A DNA stretch of 64,000 nt from Flavobacterium sp. KJJ (GTDB lineage: Bacteria > Bacteroidota > Bacteroidia > Flavobacteriales > Flavobacteriaceae). Of the stretch, positions 35,486-45,126 are shown in pieces. Position numbers and translations under genes: made by a program. Position 1 is the stretch's first letter, and the number at the start of each line of letters is the position of its first letter. The notes beneath the pieces were generated by a model that searched no databases, was not told where the DNA came from, and saw nothing but the letters and a program-made list of their open reading frames with translations. The stretch covers positions 124,001 through 188,000 of the forward strand of contig NZ_JARP01000003.1 in assembly GCF_000708595.2 (NCBI RefSeq). Reading direction: 5' to 3'.

Positions 35486-36481
35486 ATGAATTTAAGTCCC
35501 TTAGTGTCCATAATTGTACCTAATTACAATCATTCAGCTTTTTTGGTTCAAAGATTAGAATCTGTTTTTAATCAAACATTTCAGGATTTTGAAGTAATTC
35601 TGCTAGACGATAAAAGTACAGATGATAGTTTAGTTATTTTGAGAAAATATGCAGATCACCCAAAGGTATCTTGTTGCATTTTTAACGAAATAAATACAGG
35701 AAACACGTTCAAACAATGGGAAAAAGGAATAAGTTTGGCTAAAGGAGAATTGATCTGGATAGCAGAGTCGGATGATTTTTGCGAACTTAATTTTTTGGAA
35801 GAGGTGGTTAAACCGTTTTTAGATGACAAAGAAGTTGTCTTGTCTTATTGTCAATCTAATAAAGTAGATGAAAATAATAATGTAACGGGTAATTGGATAA
35901 CTCATACTCAAAGTTTAGATTCTCAAAATTTTTTTTTAAAGAATTTCACAATGCAGGGAAATTCTTTTATAGCAAAATATTTAATAAATAGAAATGTAAT
36001 TCCAAATGCTGGTGCCGTAGTTTTTAAAAAAACAGCTATAAAAGATGATTCCTATTTAACTATAAATCCAGAATTTCGATATTGTGGAGATTGGATGTTT
36101 TATTTTAAATTGATTACTAATTTTAAAATCGCATTTACAGCAAAGTCTTTAAATAATTTTAGATATCACAGCAGTAGTGTTATCGCGAATGCTATAAAAA
36201 CTGAGAATCGTATTCGTATTATAGATATTGATTTTAATATGCGAAAGGTTTTGATGCAATTTATAAAACAAAACGATATTTCTATTGTTGCCTATAATGA
36301 AATTAAAAAGCATAATAACAATGTTATTAGATATTTAAAGCATGAAAAAGGTTTACTTTTAATAAAATCATCAAATAAATTAAAGGGTTATCTGCTGATA
36401 ATTACTGTATTTGGTGTTTCTTGGGAAAAATATAATATTCGAAAGAAAATTAGAATGAAAATCCGTAATCTTTTAAAATGA
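35486..36481 (+). CDS. family 2 glycosyltransferase
   Basis: A 331-residue GT2 with VSIIVPNYNHSAFL (7-20), LDDKSTDDS (40-48), and the metal-binding ESDD (94-97) in WIAESDDFCE. A CGDWMFYFKL block near residue 200 marks the acceptor base region. The C-terminal 80 residues are basic and may bind the membrane surface. The stop overlaps the next GT gene as ATGA, the first of a tight string of four transferase genes. Confidence 0.9.
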   Translation: MNLSPLVSIIVPNYNHSAFLVQRLESVFNQTFQDFEVILLDDKSTDDSLVILRKYADHPKVSCCIFNEINTGNTFKQWEKGISLAKGELIWIAESDDFCELNFLEEVVKPFLDDKEVVLSYCQSNKVDENNNVTGNWITHTQSLDSQNFFLKNFTMQGNSFIAKYLINRNVIPNAGAVVFKKTAIKDDSYLTINPEFRYCGDWMFYFKLITNFKIAFTAKSLNNFRYHSSSVIANAIKTENRIRIIDIDFNMRKVLMQFIKQNDISIVAYNEIKKHNNNVIRYLKHEKGLLLIKSSNKLKGYLLIITVFGVSWEKYNIRKKIRMKIRNLLK

Positions 36482-37338
36482 TTTCAATAATTATATGTTC
36501 GCGAAAAAACACAATTCCTGATGTGTTATCCATAAATATAAGTGAAACTATTGGTTACGAGCACGAGATAATAATTATTGATAATTCTGAAAATAGACAC
36601 TCTATTTTCGAAGCGTATAATATAGGTATTAAAAAAAGCAAGGGCGATTATTTATGCTTTATTCACGATGACATACTATTTCATACACAAAGATGGGGTA
36701 GTTTAATAACAAATATTTTTACTAGTAACCCTGAATATGGATTGATAGGAGTTGCTGGCTCCAGACAAAAAACAAAGACACCATCTGGTTGGTGGGATTG
36801 CGAATCTAAATATAAGTCAGTTAATATAATACAGCATTATCCAACTGGAAAAATAGTAAAAGAACAACTTGGTTTTGAAGATAGCAATCTAAATGAAGCA
36901 GTTATTGTAGATGGCGTTTTTTTAGCAGTACGAAAAGAAATGAATGTGGTTTTTGATCTTAAACTAAAAGGATTTCACAATTATGATTTTAATATTGCTA
37001 TTGAAACAAGAAAAAAAAAATATAAAATAGGTGTTACCAACCAAATTTTAATTGAACACTTTTCTATCGGAAATTTGAATAATGAATGGCTAGAATCAAT
37101 AATAAAAACGCATAAATATTATCGAAATTTTCTGCCTTTGACTACAGATGTTATTATAGATCGCAATGCTGAAGCGTTTAGTCTAAAAAGATTGATTAAC
37201 CATTGTTTAGTAACAAAAGGAAATAAAAAAAGAGTTTTTAAATATTGTGGGATATTATTTTTTAAAGAACCATTCTCCAAATCAAATGTTGAGTTATTTA
37301 AAAAGGCATTAATTTATTTGAAAAGCTTCAAAACATGA
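36478..37338 (+). CDS. GT2-like glycosyltransferase (HDD variant)
   Basis: A 286-residue GT-A protein that lacks the classic TYN opening; it starts SIIICSRKN instead, with IIIDNSENRHSIFEAYNIGI and a HDD metal site at residues 63-65 (FIHDDILF). This variant is known among Bacteroidota polysaccharide loci. A FHNYDFNIAIE segment near residue 165 may hold the catalytic acid. It overlaps genes on both sides by 4 bases. A run of ten A lies inside the gene (37011-37020), encoding three lysines. Confidence 0.82.
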   Translation: MISIIICSRKNTIPDVLSINISETIGYEHEIIIIDNSENRHSIFEAYNIGIKKSKGDYLCFIHDDILFHTQRWGSLITNIFTSNPEYGLIGVAGSRQKTKTPSGWWDCESKYKSVNIIQHYPTGKIVKEQLGFEDSNLNEAVIVDGVFLAVRKEMNVVFDLKLKGFHNYDFNIAIETRKKKYKIGVTNQILIEHFSIGNLNNEWLESIIKTHKYYRNFLPLTTDVIIDRNAEAFSLKRLINHCLVTKGNKKRVFKYCGILFFKEPFSKSNVELFKKALIYLKSFKT

Positions 37339-38258
37339 AAACATCTGTAATTATTGTCACTTATAATGGGATGAAATGGATTAAGAATTGTTTAGAAAGT
37401 ATTTTGAAATCTACAATTCCAATTAGTATTATTGTTGTTGATAATTGCAGCAATGATGGTACAGTTGAATTTATAAAAGTAAATTTTCCACGAGTAAATC
37501 TTATTGAGCAAAGAGAAAATTTAGGTTTTGGCAAAGCAAATAATATTGGTATTTCGCTGGCATTAAAAGCATCTTCAGAGTATGTCTTTTTGCTAAACCA
37601 AGATGCTTTTATTGAAGAAAATACGATTGAAAAATTAATAGAAGTATCTCAGCAAAACTTAAAGTATGGTATTTTGAGCCCAATACATGCTGATGGGGAT
37701 GGTACAAAATTAGATGAGAGTTTTTGCTACTATATAGGAAAGTCTTGTGGACAAAGTTTTATTTCAGATCTTATTTTGAATAAAACCAAAAAAGATATTT
37801 ACAGCTTGCCAATGATTAATGCGGCAGCCTGGTTAATCCCTAAAATTACATTAGAAAATGTTGGAGGCTTTGACACATCATTTTTTTTATACGGTGAAGA
37901 TGATAATTATTGTCAACGAGTATTATATAATAACTTTCAAATCGGAATCGTTCCTACAGCTTTTATAAGACATGATAGTGATAACAATAATACTAAGGAA
38001 ATAATCAAGGGGAGTGAAAAATATTATGCTAAATTTTTAAACCATATTAAAGTTTCTTATGGCAATGTGAATACTGACAATTACAAAAATGTTAGTAAGC
38101 TGAAATATTCTTTTTTAAAAAAAAGCATAATAAGTTTAATAAAATTTGATTTAGCTGATTTTAAAATTAACTGGACAAAAGCTAAGTTATTGGCAGGAGA
38201 AAATCTAAAAGAAAAAGTTCTGTTTAATAGGCAAAAAGGCAAAAATTATTTAGAGTAA
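37335..38258 (+). CDS. family 2 glycosyltransferase, rhamnosyltransferase-like
   Basis: A 307-residue GT2: SVIIVTYNGMKWI (4-16), VVDNCSNDGT (34-43), ENLGFGKANNIGI (61-73), and the metal site NQDAF (88-92). These are typical of WcaE/WbbL-like rhamnosyl and galactosyl transferases. A GEDDNYCQRV block near residue 195 matches the GEDxD acceptor motif. The gene is coupled to its upstream neighbour by an ATGA overlap and sits 9 bases before the next GT2 gene. Confidence 0.9.
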   Translation: MKTSVIIVTYNGMKWIKNCLESILKSTIPISIIVVDNCSNDGTVEFIKVNFPRVNLIEQRENLGFGKANNIGISLALKASSEYVFLLNQDAFIEENTIEKLIEVSQQNLKYGILSPIHADGDGTKLDESFCYYIGKSCGQSFISDLILNKTKKDIYSLPMINAAAWLIPKITLENVGGFDTSFFLYGEDDNYCQRVLYNNFQIGIVPTAFIRHDSDNNNTKEIIKGSEKYYAKFLNHIKVSYGNVNTDNYKNVSKLKYSFLKKSIISLIKFDLADFKINWTKAKLLAGENLKEKVLFNRQKGKNYLE

Positions 38259-38267
38259 ATAAAATTT

Positions 38268-39107
38268 ATGGAAAGTTTAATATCAATAATAATTCCTTGC
38301 TATAATGACTGGCAATATGTTGAACAAGCCGTAAATTCAGCTTTATATCAAACGTATGGCAACAAGGAAATCATAGTTGTTGATGATGGGTCAAATGCTA
38401 AAACCAAAGAAGTTTTAAAACAACTTGAGTCAAAAATAACAAAACTTATTACCCAAGAAAATCAAGGACAAAGTACAGCTCGAAATATTGGTATTCAAGC
38501 AGCAAATGGAGATTATATTCTTGTATTAGATAGTGATGATTTTTTTGAGCCAACATTTTGTGAAAAAGCAATGTTGGTATTTCAAGATTCATCTATTAAG
38601 TTAGTAACTTCTTTCACAAAAAGATTTAATAATTTTTTTAGTGATGAATATTATCCTGGTGGAGGTGATTTAAAAAAATTCTTAATATGCAATGAGGCTA
38701 CAGGCAGTGCTATATATAGGAAAAAAGATTGCATTGCCATTGGAGGATATGACGAAAAAATGCGATCTGGTTTTGAAGATTGGGAGTTCTATATTAGATT
38801 ATTGCAAAATGGAGGCAAAGCATTTGTTATACCAGAGTTTCTCTTTAATTATAGATTAAAGGAAAATTCTACAACTTCTAAAGCTAATAAGTTAAAATAT
38901 AATTTGCGAAATTTCATATATAACAAACATAAAAATTTATATATTTTATATTTTGAGGATTTTATTTCTTACCTATTAAGTAATATTGAAAAAGAGGAAA
39001 AAGAGAAAATCAAAAACATCAACCGCTTGGAGTTCAGAATAGGAAAGTCTATTTTGACACCTTTTCGTTATATCAAATTTATATTTAAAAAAAATCTATT
39101 TAAATAG
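38268..39107 (+). CDS. family 2 glycosyltransferase
   Basis: A 279-residue GT2 of the most common form: ISIIIPCYNDWQYVEQAV (5-22), VVDDGSN (37-43), NQGQSTARNIGI (65-76), the metal site LDSDDFF (87-93), and a GFEDWEFYIRL block near residue 165. These features make the fold and GT2 family secure; donor and acceptor are not. It is the last of four closely spaced transferase genes. A 69-base gap then precedes the GT14-like gene. Confidence 0.91.
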   Translation: MESLISIIIPCYNDWQYVEQAVNSALYQTYGNKEIIVVDDGSNAKTKEVLKQLESKITKLITQENQGQSTARNIGIQAANGDYILVLDSDDFFEPTFCEKAMLVFQDSSIKLVTSFTKRFNNFFSDEYYPGGGDLKKFLICNEATGSAIYRKKDCIAIGGYDEKMRSGFEDWEFYIRLLQNGGKAFVIPEFLFNYRLKENSTTSKANKLKYNLRNFIYNKHKNLYILYFEDFISYLLSNIEKEEKEKIKNINRLEFRIGKSILTPFRYIKFIFKKNLFK

Positions 39108-39176
39108 AATTACTTAAAATCATAGGTAACTATCTTTAGAATGAGAATAGTTTTCAATAGTAAAATAAAAGCTTAA

Positions 39177-40058
39177 ATGAGTGTAAAGCACGCTATTTTA
39201 ATTACCGCATATAAAAATTATCATCATCTTACAGAGATAATTAATTTCTTTGACCACAATTTCGAATTATTTATTCATATTGATAAGAAGAGCAATATTT
39301 CAGATGTTGAGGCGACGAATTTAAGAAAGCATGAAATCGTAAAATTGGTCGAACAAAAATATAAAGTTAATTGGGGTGGATTCAATCATTTAAAAAGTAT
39401 TTTGTATCTCTCAAAATATGCTCTTAAAAATAGTGAAGCTGCATATTTTCATCTTATTAGCGGACATGATTTTCCAATAAAAAAGGTCTCCTATTTTTTA
39501 GACTTTTTTAAAAATAAAGATACCGAGTATTTAACCTATGGAAATGTTCCCTATATTGGAGCTGCTGATAATGGCTATTTAGACCGTATTGAATATTATA
39601 ATTTTTACGATTTATTAAATGCAAAAGACAGTAAGCAAAACGCAAGGATTAGAAGTATTATTAGATTTCAAAAACGACTTGGTTTTAAAAGAAAAGTTTC
39701 GGAAAAAATGCCTAAACTATATTTTGGTTCAACTTGGTGGAGTTTGAGTAGAGATTGTCTTAATTATGTAATTGATTTTACAAAAAAAAATGAGTATGTT
39801 TTAAATAGATTCAAACATACACTATGCTCTGAAGAATTTTATTTTCAAACGATAATTATGAATTCAGCTTTTGCAAAAAAGGTAAATAATAATAATTTAC
39901 GATATATTGACTGGATTTCTAGAAATGGTAATAATCCCGCTATATTAGATGAAACCGATTATGATAAATTAATGCAAACAGATGCTTTATTTGCAAGGAA
40001 ATTTGAATACCCAAAATCAATTTCTCTAATGAAAAAAATTAAACCTTTATTACAATAA
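39177..40058 (+). CDS. GT14-like beta-1,6-N-acetylglucosaminyltransferase family protein
   Basis: A 293-residue protein resembling bacterial members of the core-2/I-branching family (GT14). Landmarks: HAILITAYKNYHHL, FELFIHIDKKS (about 29-39), VNWGGFNHLKSIL (about 65-77), YFHLISGHDFPIKK (about 90-103), and GSTWWSLSRDCLNYV with a later CSEEFYFQTI. The last supplies the acidic residues used by this metal-independent GT-A family. Family members often add GlcNAc or xylose in beta linkage. The donor here is unknown. The gene starts after a 69-base gap. Confidence 0.88.
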   Translation: MSVKHAILITAYKNYHHLTEIINFFDHNFELFIHIDKKSNISDVEATNLRKHEIVKLVEQKYKVNWGGFNHLKSILYLSKYALKNSEAAYFHLISGHDFPIKKVSYFLDFFKNKDTEYLTYGNVPYIGAADNGYLDRIEYYNFYDLLNAKDSKQNARIRSIIRFQKRLGFKRKVSEKMPKLYFGSTWWSLSRDCLNYVIDFTKKNEYVLNRFKHTLCSEEFYFQTIIMNSAFAKKVNNNNLRYIDWISRNGNNPAILDETDYDKLMQTDALFARKFEYPKSISLMKKIKPLLQ

Positions 40059-40059
40059 T

Positions 40060-40986
40060 TTGAATTTCTCTAAAGTAACTATAATAATGGCAACTTATAA
40101 TAGGAGTCATTTTATATTGGAGGCCTTATCTTCAATTCAAAATCAGATTTATTCAAACTGGGAATGCTTAATTATTGATGATGGAGGAACTGACAACACA
40201 ATAGAAGTTATTACGCCAATTTTACAGCAAGATTCGAGATTTAAATTTTTGAAACGCCCGGATAATTACAAAAAAGGATTACCAGGTTGCCGAAATTTTG
40301 GGTTAGATCTTGCAAAAGGAGATTTTATAATTTTCTTTGATGATGACGATATAGTACATCCTGATAATTTAAAAATCTGTATAGAAATACTTATTAATGA
40401 AAATTTAGATTTTTGCCATTATCAAAAATTGTCATTTGAAAAAGAAAATCCCTTAATTGAGAAATCCGAAATTTCCAGAAAAGAAAGTCTTTCAAAAGAA
40501 GATATAGAGAGGATAGTTACTCAAAAAATAGGTTTAGCTTCTTGTACAGTAATGTGGAAAAAAAAGTGTTTCAGTAAAATTAGATTTAAGGAGAATTTAT
40601 TGTACGCTGAAGAATGGGAATGTTATACTCGTATTATTTCAAACAATTTTAAGGGTGTAATGATAGATGCGATTTTGTACTATTATAGAAAACATGCAGT
40701 TTCTAATACCGGAGATTTTTATACCAATAATCCTATTAGTCGATTATCAAAAAACGAAGCCATCTTATTAATATTAAAAAACCTTAAAGAAAAACAACTG
40801 CTGACAGATTCTATCATACTTTATTTTGTTACGGTTTCTTTGAGTTTTAAAGAATTTAATTTATTTAATAAAATTATAAAAATTTTAGATTTAAATATCT
40901 TTCAAAAATTTCAATTGAAACTTTTTTACATATCATATCCATTACGAATGCCTATTTATAAAATGAAAAAAAGATTTAAAAAATGA
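40060..40986 (+). CDS. family 2 glycosyltransferase, TTG start
   Basis: A 308-residue GT2 with VTIIMATYNRSHFI, IDDGGTDNT (39-47), GCRNFGLDLAKGD and a DDDD metal site (94-97). The frame begins with TTG one base after the previous stop. The only early ATG lies inside the first beta strand (the M of IIMATYN) and would remove half of it, so TTG is the likely start. The stop overlaps wecB as ATGA. Confidence 0.87.
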   Translation: MNFSKVTIIMATYNRSHFILEALSSIQNQIYSNWECLIIDDGGTDNTIEVITPILQQDSRFKFLKRPDNYKKGLPGCRNFGLDLAKGDFIIFFDDDDIVHPDNLKICIEILINENLDFCHYQKLSFEKENPLIEKSEISRKESLSKEDIERIVTQKIGLASCTVMWKKKCFSKIRFKENLLYAEEWECYTRIISNNFKGVMIDAILYYYRKHAVSNTGDFYTNNPISRLSKNEAILLILKNLKEKQLLTDSIILYFVTVSLSFKEFNLFNKIIKILDLNIFQKFQLKLFYISYPLRMPIYKMKKRFKK

Positions 40987-42089
40987 AAATCCTGCTTTGT
41001 TTTGGTACTCGGCCTGAAGCTATAAAAATGGCTCCTTTATATCATAATCTCAAAAATAATAACTTCGAAGTTGTGGTTTGTGTTACTGCACAACATCGTG
41101 AAATGTTGGATCAGGTTTTAGATTTTTTTGAAATTAAACCTCATTATGATTTAGATTTAATGCAGTCAAATCAGTCTTTAAATAATTTGAGCGCACTTAT
41201 TTTGTCAAAAATAGATCATGTTCTTCGAGAAGCAAATCCGGATTTAGTTTTAGTTCATGGAGACACAACAACTTCATCAATGGTAGCTTTAGCAGCTTTT
41301 CATTTAGGAATAAAAATTGGACACGTTGAAGCTGGTCTGCGAACATATAACAAAAAAGCACCATTTCCTGAAGAAATCAACAGACAGATAACAAGCAGAT
41401 TAGTTGATGTACATTTTACGCCAACAAATGAAGCAACTCAAAATTTGTTAAACGAAAATATTCTGCAAAAAGACATTCTGCAAACAGGAAATACGGTTAT
41501 TGATGCCCTGCTTTGGACAGTAGATAAAATTGAAAAATCAGATTATATTCATCCTGAAATTGAAAATTTAAAAGCAACAATTCCGCATAATAAAAAAATA
41601 ATTCTAGTAACCGGTCATCGAAGAGAGAATTTTGAATCTGGCTTAAAAAATCTTTGCGAGGCACTTTTAGAAGTTTCAGAAAGAGAAGATGTAATTGTTA
41701 TATATCCAGTGCATTTAAATCCAAATGTCAAAAAAACCGTTTATAAATTGCTTTCAGATAAAAAAAATATTGTTTTGATTCCTCCAGTTTCATATCCAGT
41801 TTTTGTTTGGTTAATGCAGCAATCTTTTTTAATTGTAACAGATTCCGGAGGTATTCAAGAGGAAGCTCCCTCATTAGGCAAGCCAGTTCTGGTGACCCGT
41901 GAAGTTTCTGAAAGACCAGAAGGAGTTATTGGGGGGTTTTCAATTTTGGTAGGAACAGATAAAATTAAAATCATAAAGACAATTCAGGGAATTCTTGATA
42001 ATTTTAAAGGTTTTGAAAAGGCAACAAATCCATATGGTACTGGAGATTCTTCTTCGAAAATTTGTGATTATTTATTAAATAAAAACTAA
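40983..42089 (+). CDS. wecB: UDP-N-acetylglucosamine 2-epimerase (non-hydrolysing)
   Basis: A 368-residue GT-B-like epimerase. It has FGTRPEAIKMAPL (7-19), VHGDTTTS (91-98) with Asp94, GHVEAGLRT (113-121), FPEEINR with Glu130-131, GHRREN near residue 212 and DSGGIQEEAPSLGKPVLVTREVSERPE. These mark the reversible UDP-GlcNAc/UDP-ManNAc epimerase. UDP-ManNAc would be used as such; no ManNAcA dehydrogenase (wecC) is visible nearby. The hydrolysing NeuC-type enzyme is separate, at 46241. Confidence 0.95.
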   Translation: MKILLCFGTRPEAIKMAPLYHNLKNNNFEVVVCVTAQHREMLDQVLDFFEIKPHYDLDLMQSNQSLNNLSALILSKIDHVLREANPDLVLVHGDTTTSSMVALAAFHLGIKIGHVEAGLRTYNKKAPFPEEINRQITSRLVDVHFTPTNEATQNLLNENILQKDILQTGNTVIDALLWTVDKIEKSDYIHPEIENLKATIPHNKKIILVTGHRRENFESGLKNLCEALLEVSEREDVIVIYPVHLNPNVKKTVYKLLSDKKNIVLIPPVSYPVFVWLMQQSFLIVTDSGGIQEEAPSLGKPVLVTREVSERPEGVIGGFSILVGTDKIKIIKTIQGILDNFKGFEKATNPYGTGDSSSKICDYLLNKN

Positions 42090-42090
42090 A

Positions 42091-43338
42091 ATGAAAATAC
42101 TCGTAGTAGTAGATTCTATAAACATAGAGGACAGTAGCGGATCTAAGGCAAATGTTGCTTTGATTCATAATTTAAGAGAAGCCGGTTTTGAAATTTTGGT
42201 ACATCATTTCACTCGTAAAGATATTCGATTAAAAAACATCCAGACATTTAATGTACCAGAAATAAAATTTAATCCTTATTATTTTTTAAGCAGGGCTCAG
42301 CGTGTTATAAGTCGAAATCTAAAAATAAATTTAGCTCCATTTTTTGAAAAAAAATTTGGATTTTCATTTACATTTTTCAATGATACTAACAGTATTGCTA
42401 AAGCTCTTAAAAAAGAATCCTTTAAGCCTGATTTAGTACTAACTTTAAGTAAAGGAGCGAGTTTTAGGCCACATTATGCCGTTCTTAAACTGCCTCACTT
42501 GCATGATAAGTGGATGGCTTATGTTCATGACCCATATCCTTTTCACTATTATCCGCGACCTTACAATGGAGTACAAGATGGATATGATAAAAAAGAACAT
42601 TTTTTTCGAGAGGTTTCAAAAAAAGCAAAATATAGTGCTTTTCCGAGTCAATTATTAAAAGAATGGATGGGCAGTTATTTTCCTGATTTTTCTAAGACAG
42701 GTATAATAATTCCACATCAAAATGCCAAGTATGAAATTCAAAGTAATAACTTTCCATCTTATTTTGATGTTTCAAAGTTTAATTTGCTTCATGCTGGAAA
42801 TTTAATGAAAGAACGTTCACCAGAAGGATTATTAGAAGGCTTTAAAATATTTTTAGATAAAAACCACGAAGCAAAAAATGTGGCCAGACTTATTTTATTA
42901 GGAAATGCTTCTGATCATACTGAAATGCTTAATCGTTATCAAAAAGAAATACCTGAAATATATGCTAATAATGGTAACAAACCATTTGACGAAGTATTTC
43001 TCATTCAAAAAAATGTTTCGGTTAATATTATTTTAGAATCCAAATCAGAGATTAGTCCATTTCTTCCAGCTAAATTTCCTCACTGTGTTGAGGCTAATAA
43101 AACTATTCTTTCTTTAGCTCCATATTATAGTGAAACCAAAAGATTATTGGGTGAGAATTATGAATTTTGGTCAGAAGCAGATAAAGCAGAAAAAATATCT
43201 AATCTTATTGAAAAATTATTTCAATTATGGAAGCAAAACCCACAAAATACATTTTTAAATAGAAAAGATTTAGACGAATATGTTTCTGTAGAGTATTTAA
43301 AAGAAGTAATAAATAAATTGAATTTGAAAGTAAAATAA
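42091..43338 (+). CDS. GT-B glycosyltransferase
   Basis: A 415-residue protein with an N-terminal Rossmann domain (ILVVVDSINIEDSSGSKANVALI) resembling GT4 enzymes with a glycine-containing acceptor loop. It has a central VHDPYPFHYYPRPYNG block and a C-terminal domain beginning NLLHAGNLMKERSPEGLLEGF (about residue 230). A clear EX7E is replaced by a SEISPFLPAKFPHCVEANK segment, so the donor pocket is somewhat unusual. It starts one base after wecB and touches the next GT2 gene without a gap. Confidence 0.82.
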   Translation: MKILVVVDSINIEDSSGSKANVALIHNLREAGFEILVHHFTRKDIRLKNIQTFNVPEIKFNPYYFLSRAQRVISRNLKINLAPFFEKKFGFSFTFFNDTNSIAKALKKESFKPDLVLTLSKGASFRPHYAVLKLPHLHDKWMAYVHDPYPFHYYPRPYNGVQDGYDKKEHFFREVSKKAKYSAFPSQLLKEWMGSYFPDFSKTGIIIPHQNAKYEIQSNNFPSYFDVSKFNLLHAGNLMKERSPEGLLEGFKIFLDKNHEAKNVARLILLGNASDHTEMLNRYQKEIPEIYANNGNKPFDEVFLIQKNVSVNIILESKSEISPFLPAKFPHCVEANKTILSLAPYYSETKRLLGENYEFWSEADKAEKISNLIEKLFQLWKQNPQNTFLNRKDLDEYVSVEYLKEVINKLNLKVK

Positions 43339-44268
43339 ATGCAGCATTCGAGTTTCTCTATTTTAATAACAACAAAAAATCGAAAAAAAGATTTGATTTT
43401 TACATTGAATAAAATTCAGTATTTATTGGATAGGGAAGATGTAATTTGTATCGTTTGCGATGATGGCTCAACGGATGAAACTTATGAATTAATTCACGAT
43501 AACTTCCCAAAAATTCAATTAATTAGAAACTCTAGAAGTAAAGGGTTAATTTACAGCAGAAATAGAATGATGTCTTTGGTAAATACTGAATTTGCAATTT
43601 CTATTGATGATGATCTTCATTTTATTACTCAAAATCCGTTGGAGATAATTCAGAAAGCTTTCAATGAAAATCCAAAAATTGGAATATTTAGTTTTAGAAT
43701 TTTCTGGAATTTAGAAGAACCAGAAACAATAAAATCTGATGAGGTTTCACATCAAATGAAAAGTTTTGCAGGTGGTGCCAACGTTTGGAGAATGACAGCT
43801 TGGCGAGATGTTCCAGAATATCCTGCATGGTTTGTTTTTTATGGGGAAGAAGATTTTGCGTCTTATCAATTATTTAAGAAGAAATGGGATATCTTTTATT
43901 TGCCAGAGATTTTAGTGAATCACAGAGTAAATTTAAATGAAAGAAAAAAAGATTCTGACTACAGTCTGCGTTTGAAAAGATCCTTGCGCTCTGCCTGGTA
44001 CCTGTATTTTTTATTTTATCCAATTCGTGTAATTCCAAAAAAACTGATGTACTCTATTTGGATGCAAATTAAATTAAAAGTTTTCAAAGGAGATTTAAAG
44101 GCTTTAAAAGCAATTATATTAGCCATATTTGATTTGATATTTTCAATTCCGAAAATCATTAAAAATGCAAATCGATTATCTTTGAAGGAATATCAGGCTT
44201 ATCAAAAATTAGAAGAAACAAAATTATATTGGCAACCTGAAAATAAAAAATATTATTCAGGAAAATAA
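43339..44268 (+). CDS. family 2 glycosyltransferase
   Basis: A 309-residue GT2. FSILITTKNRKKDL is the nucleotide-binding strand, CDDGSTDET lies at 40-48, and a DDD metal site at 90-92 occurs in SIDDDLHF. The FYGEEDFASYQLFKKKWD block (about residues 172-190) is the GEExD acceptor region. The C-terminal quarter is hydrophobic and basic (IILAIFDLIFSIPKII), likely amphipathic. It immediately follows the GT-B gene and precedes a member of the DED-motif pair. Confidence 0.89.
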   Translation: MQHSSFSILITTKNRKKDLIFTLNKIQYLLDREDVICIVCDDGSTDETYELIHDNFPKIQLIRNSRSKGLIYSRNRMMSLVNTEFAISIDDDLHFITQNPLEIIQKAFNENPKIGIFSFRIFWNLEEPETIKSDEVSHQMKSFAGGANVWRMTAWRDVPEYPAWFVFYGEEDFASYQLFKKKWDIFYLPEILVNHRVNLNERKKDSDYSLRLKRSLRSAWYLYFLFYPIRVIPKKLMYSIWMQIKLKVFKGDLKALKAIILAIFDLIFSIPKIIKNANRLSLKEYQAYQKLEETKLYWQPENKKYYSGK

Positions 44269-44286
44269 AATAAAAAAAATAATAAA

Positions 44287-45126
44287 ATGGATATTTCTAA
44301 AATTGCAATATTATCAACAGTAAATAATTTCAAATTATACGAGAAAAGTTCGTCATTATATCCTTCGAATATTAAATCATATGTATTTGATGGCAGAAAT
44401 GGAATGTTCGGAATTTTCAGCATTATCTATATGATGAAAGTTTTTAAGAAAAAAGACATTGATTGGTTAATTTTAATGGATGAAGATGCTCTATTTGTAG
44501 AATCAGATTTAATATATCCATTAATAGACCACATGAAGGCTAATGATTACATAATATCTGGAATTAGGGATGGTGGAGCATTACCAGAACGCGCTGGAAA
44601 TCCTTATGTAATGAATCCATTTTTTTCAATAATAAATTTTAAGGATTTGAAAAAAATATGGAATAAAAAAGAAATGCTTGAAAATCATTATATACTTGAA
44701 AATGAATTTAATGATGACTTATCTGACTTGAAATATCCTTATAATAAAACTAGCATGAGTGAACCTTATTATGGTTTTTATTTATGGTTAAAAAGGAAAA
44801 ATAAAAAAATGCTATTCTTAGAGGTCGATCTCCCTTTTGCTGATGATCAAATCACAAATGTTGTTTATGATTTAAATAATAAACCAATTGTATATCATAC
44901 TTGGTTTTCTAGAGAATATGGGGATTTGAGAGGAAGACATACTGCAAGGATAGATAGAGTGTTTGAAGAATTTGAAAATAAAAATACCAATTTAAAACCT
45001 GTTAAAATTTATAAAGATCATTTGTTTCCATTAAAAGAAAGAGTGAGAAAATTTAAAAAACACACAAGAAAAAGATTAATAAGAATTGGTTTGATTTCAG
45101 AAAAAGTTAAAATAAATAAATCATGA
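44287..45126 (+). CDS. putative GT-A-like protein, DED-motif family (copy 1), unassigned
   Basis: I cannot place this 279-residue protein in a named family. It begins IAILSTVNNFKLYEKSSSLYPSNI. A DGRNGMFGI block lies at 35-43, and a WLILMDEDALF segment at 60-70 looks like a GT-A metal site (DED 65-67). A YHTWFSREYG block lies near residue 205 and a basic tail closes the protein. It is clearly paralogous to 52430-53233: the same order of DGRNGM, DED, SIINFKxL, NEFNDxL and YHTWFxR. Location among transferases and just before neuB (4-base overlap) suggests a glycosyltransferase acting at the cytoplasmic face. Biochemistry is unknown. Confidence 0.6.
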   Translation: MDISKIAILSTVNNFKLYEKSSSLYPSNIKSYVFDGRNGMFGIFSIIYMMKVFKKKDIDWLILMDEDALFVESDLIYPLIDHMKANDYIISGIRDGGALPERAGNPYVMNPFFSIINFKDLKKIWNKKEMLENHYILENEFNDDLSDLKYPYNKTSMSEPYYGFYLWLKRKNKKMLFLEVDLPFADDQITNVVYDLNNKPIVYHTWFSREYGDLRGRHTARIDRVFEEFENKNTNLKPVKIYKDHLFPLKERVRKFKKHTRKRLIRIGLISEKVKINKS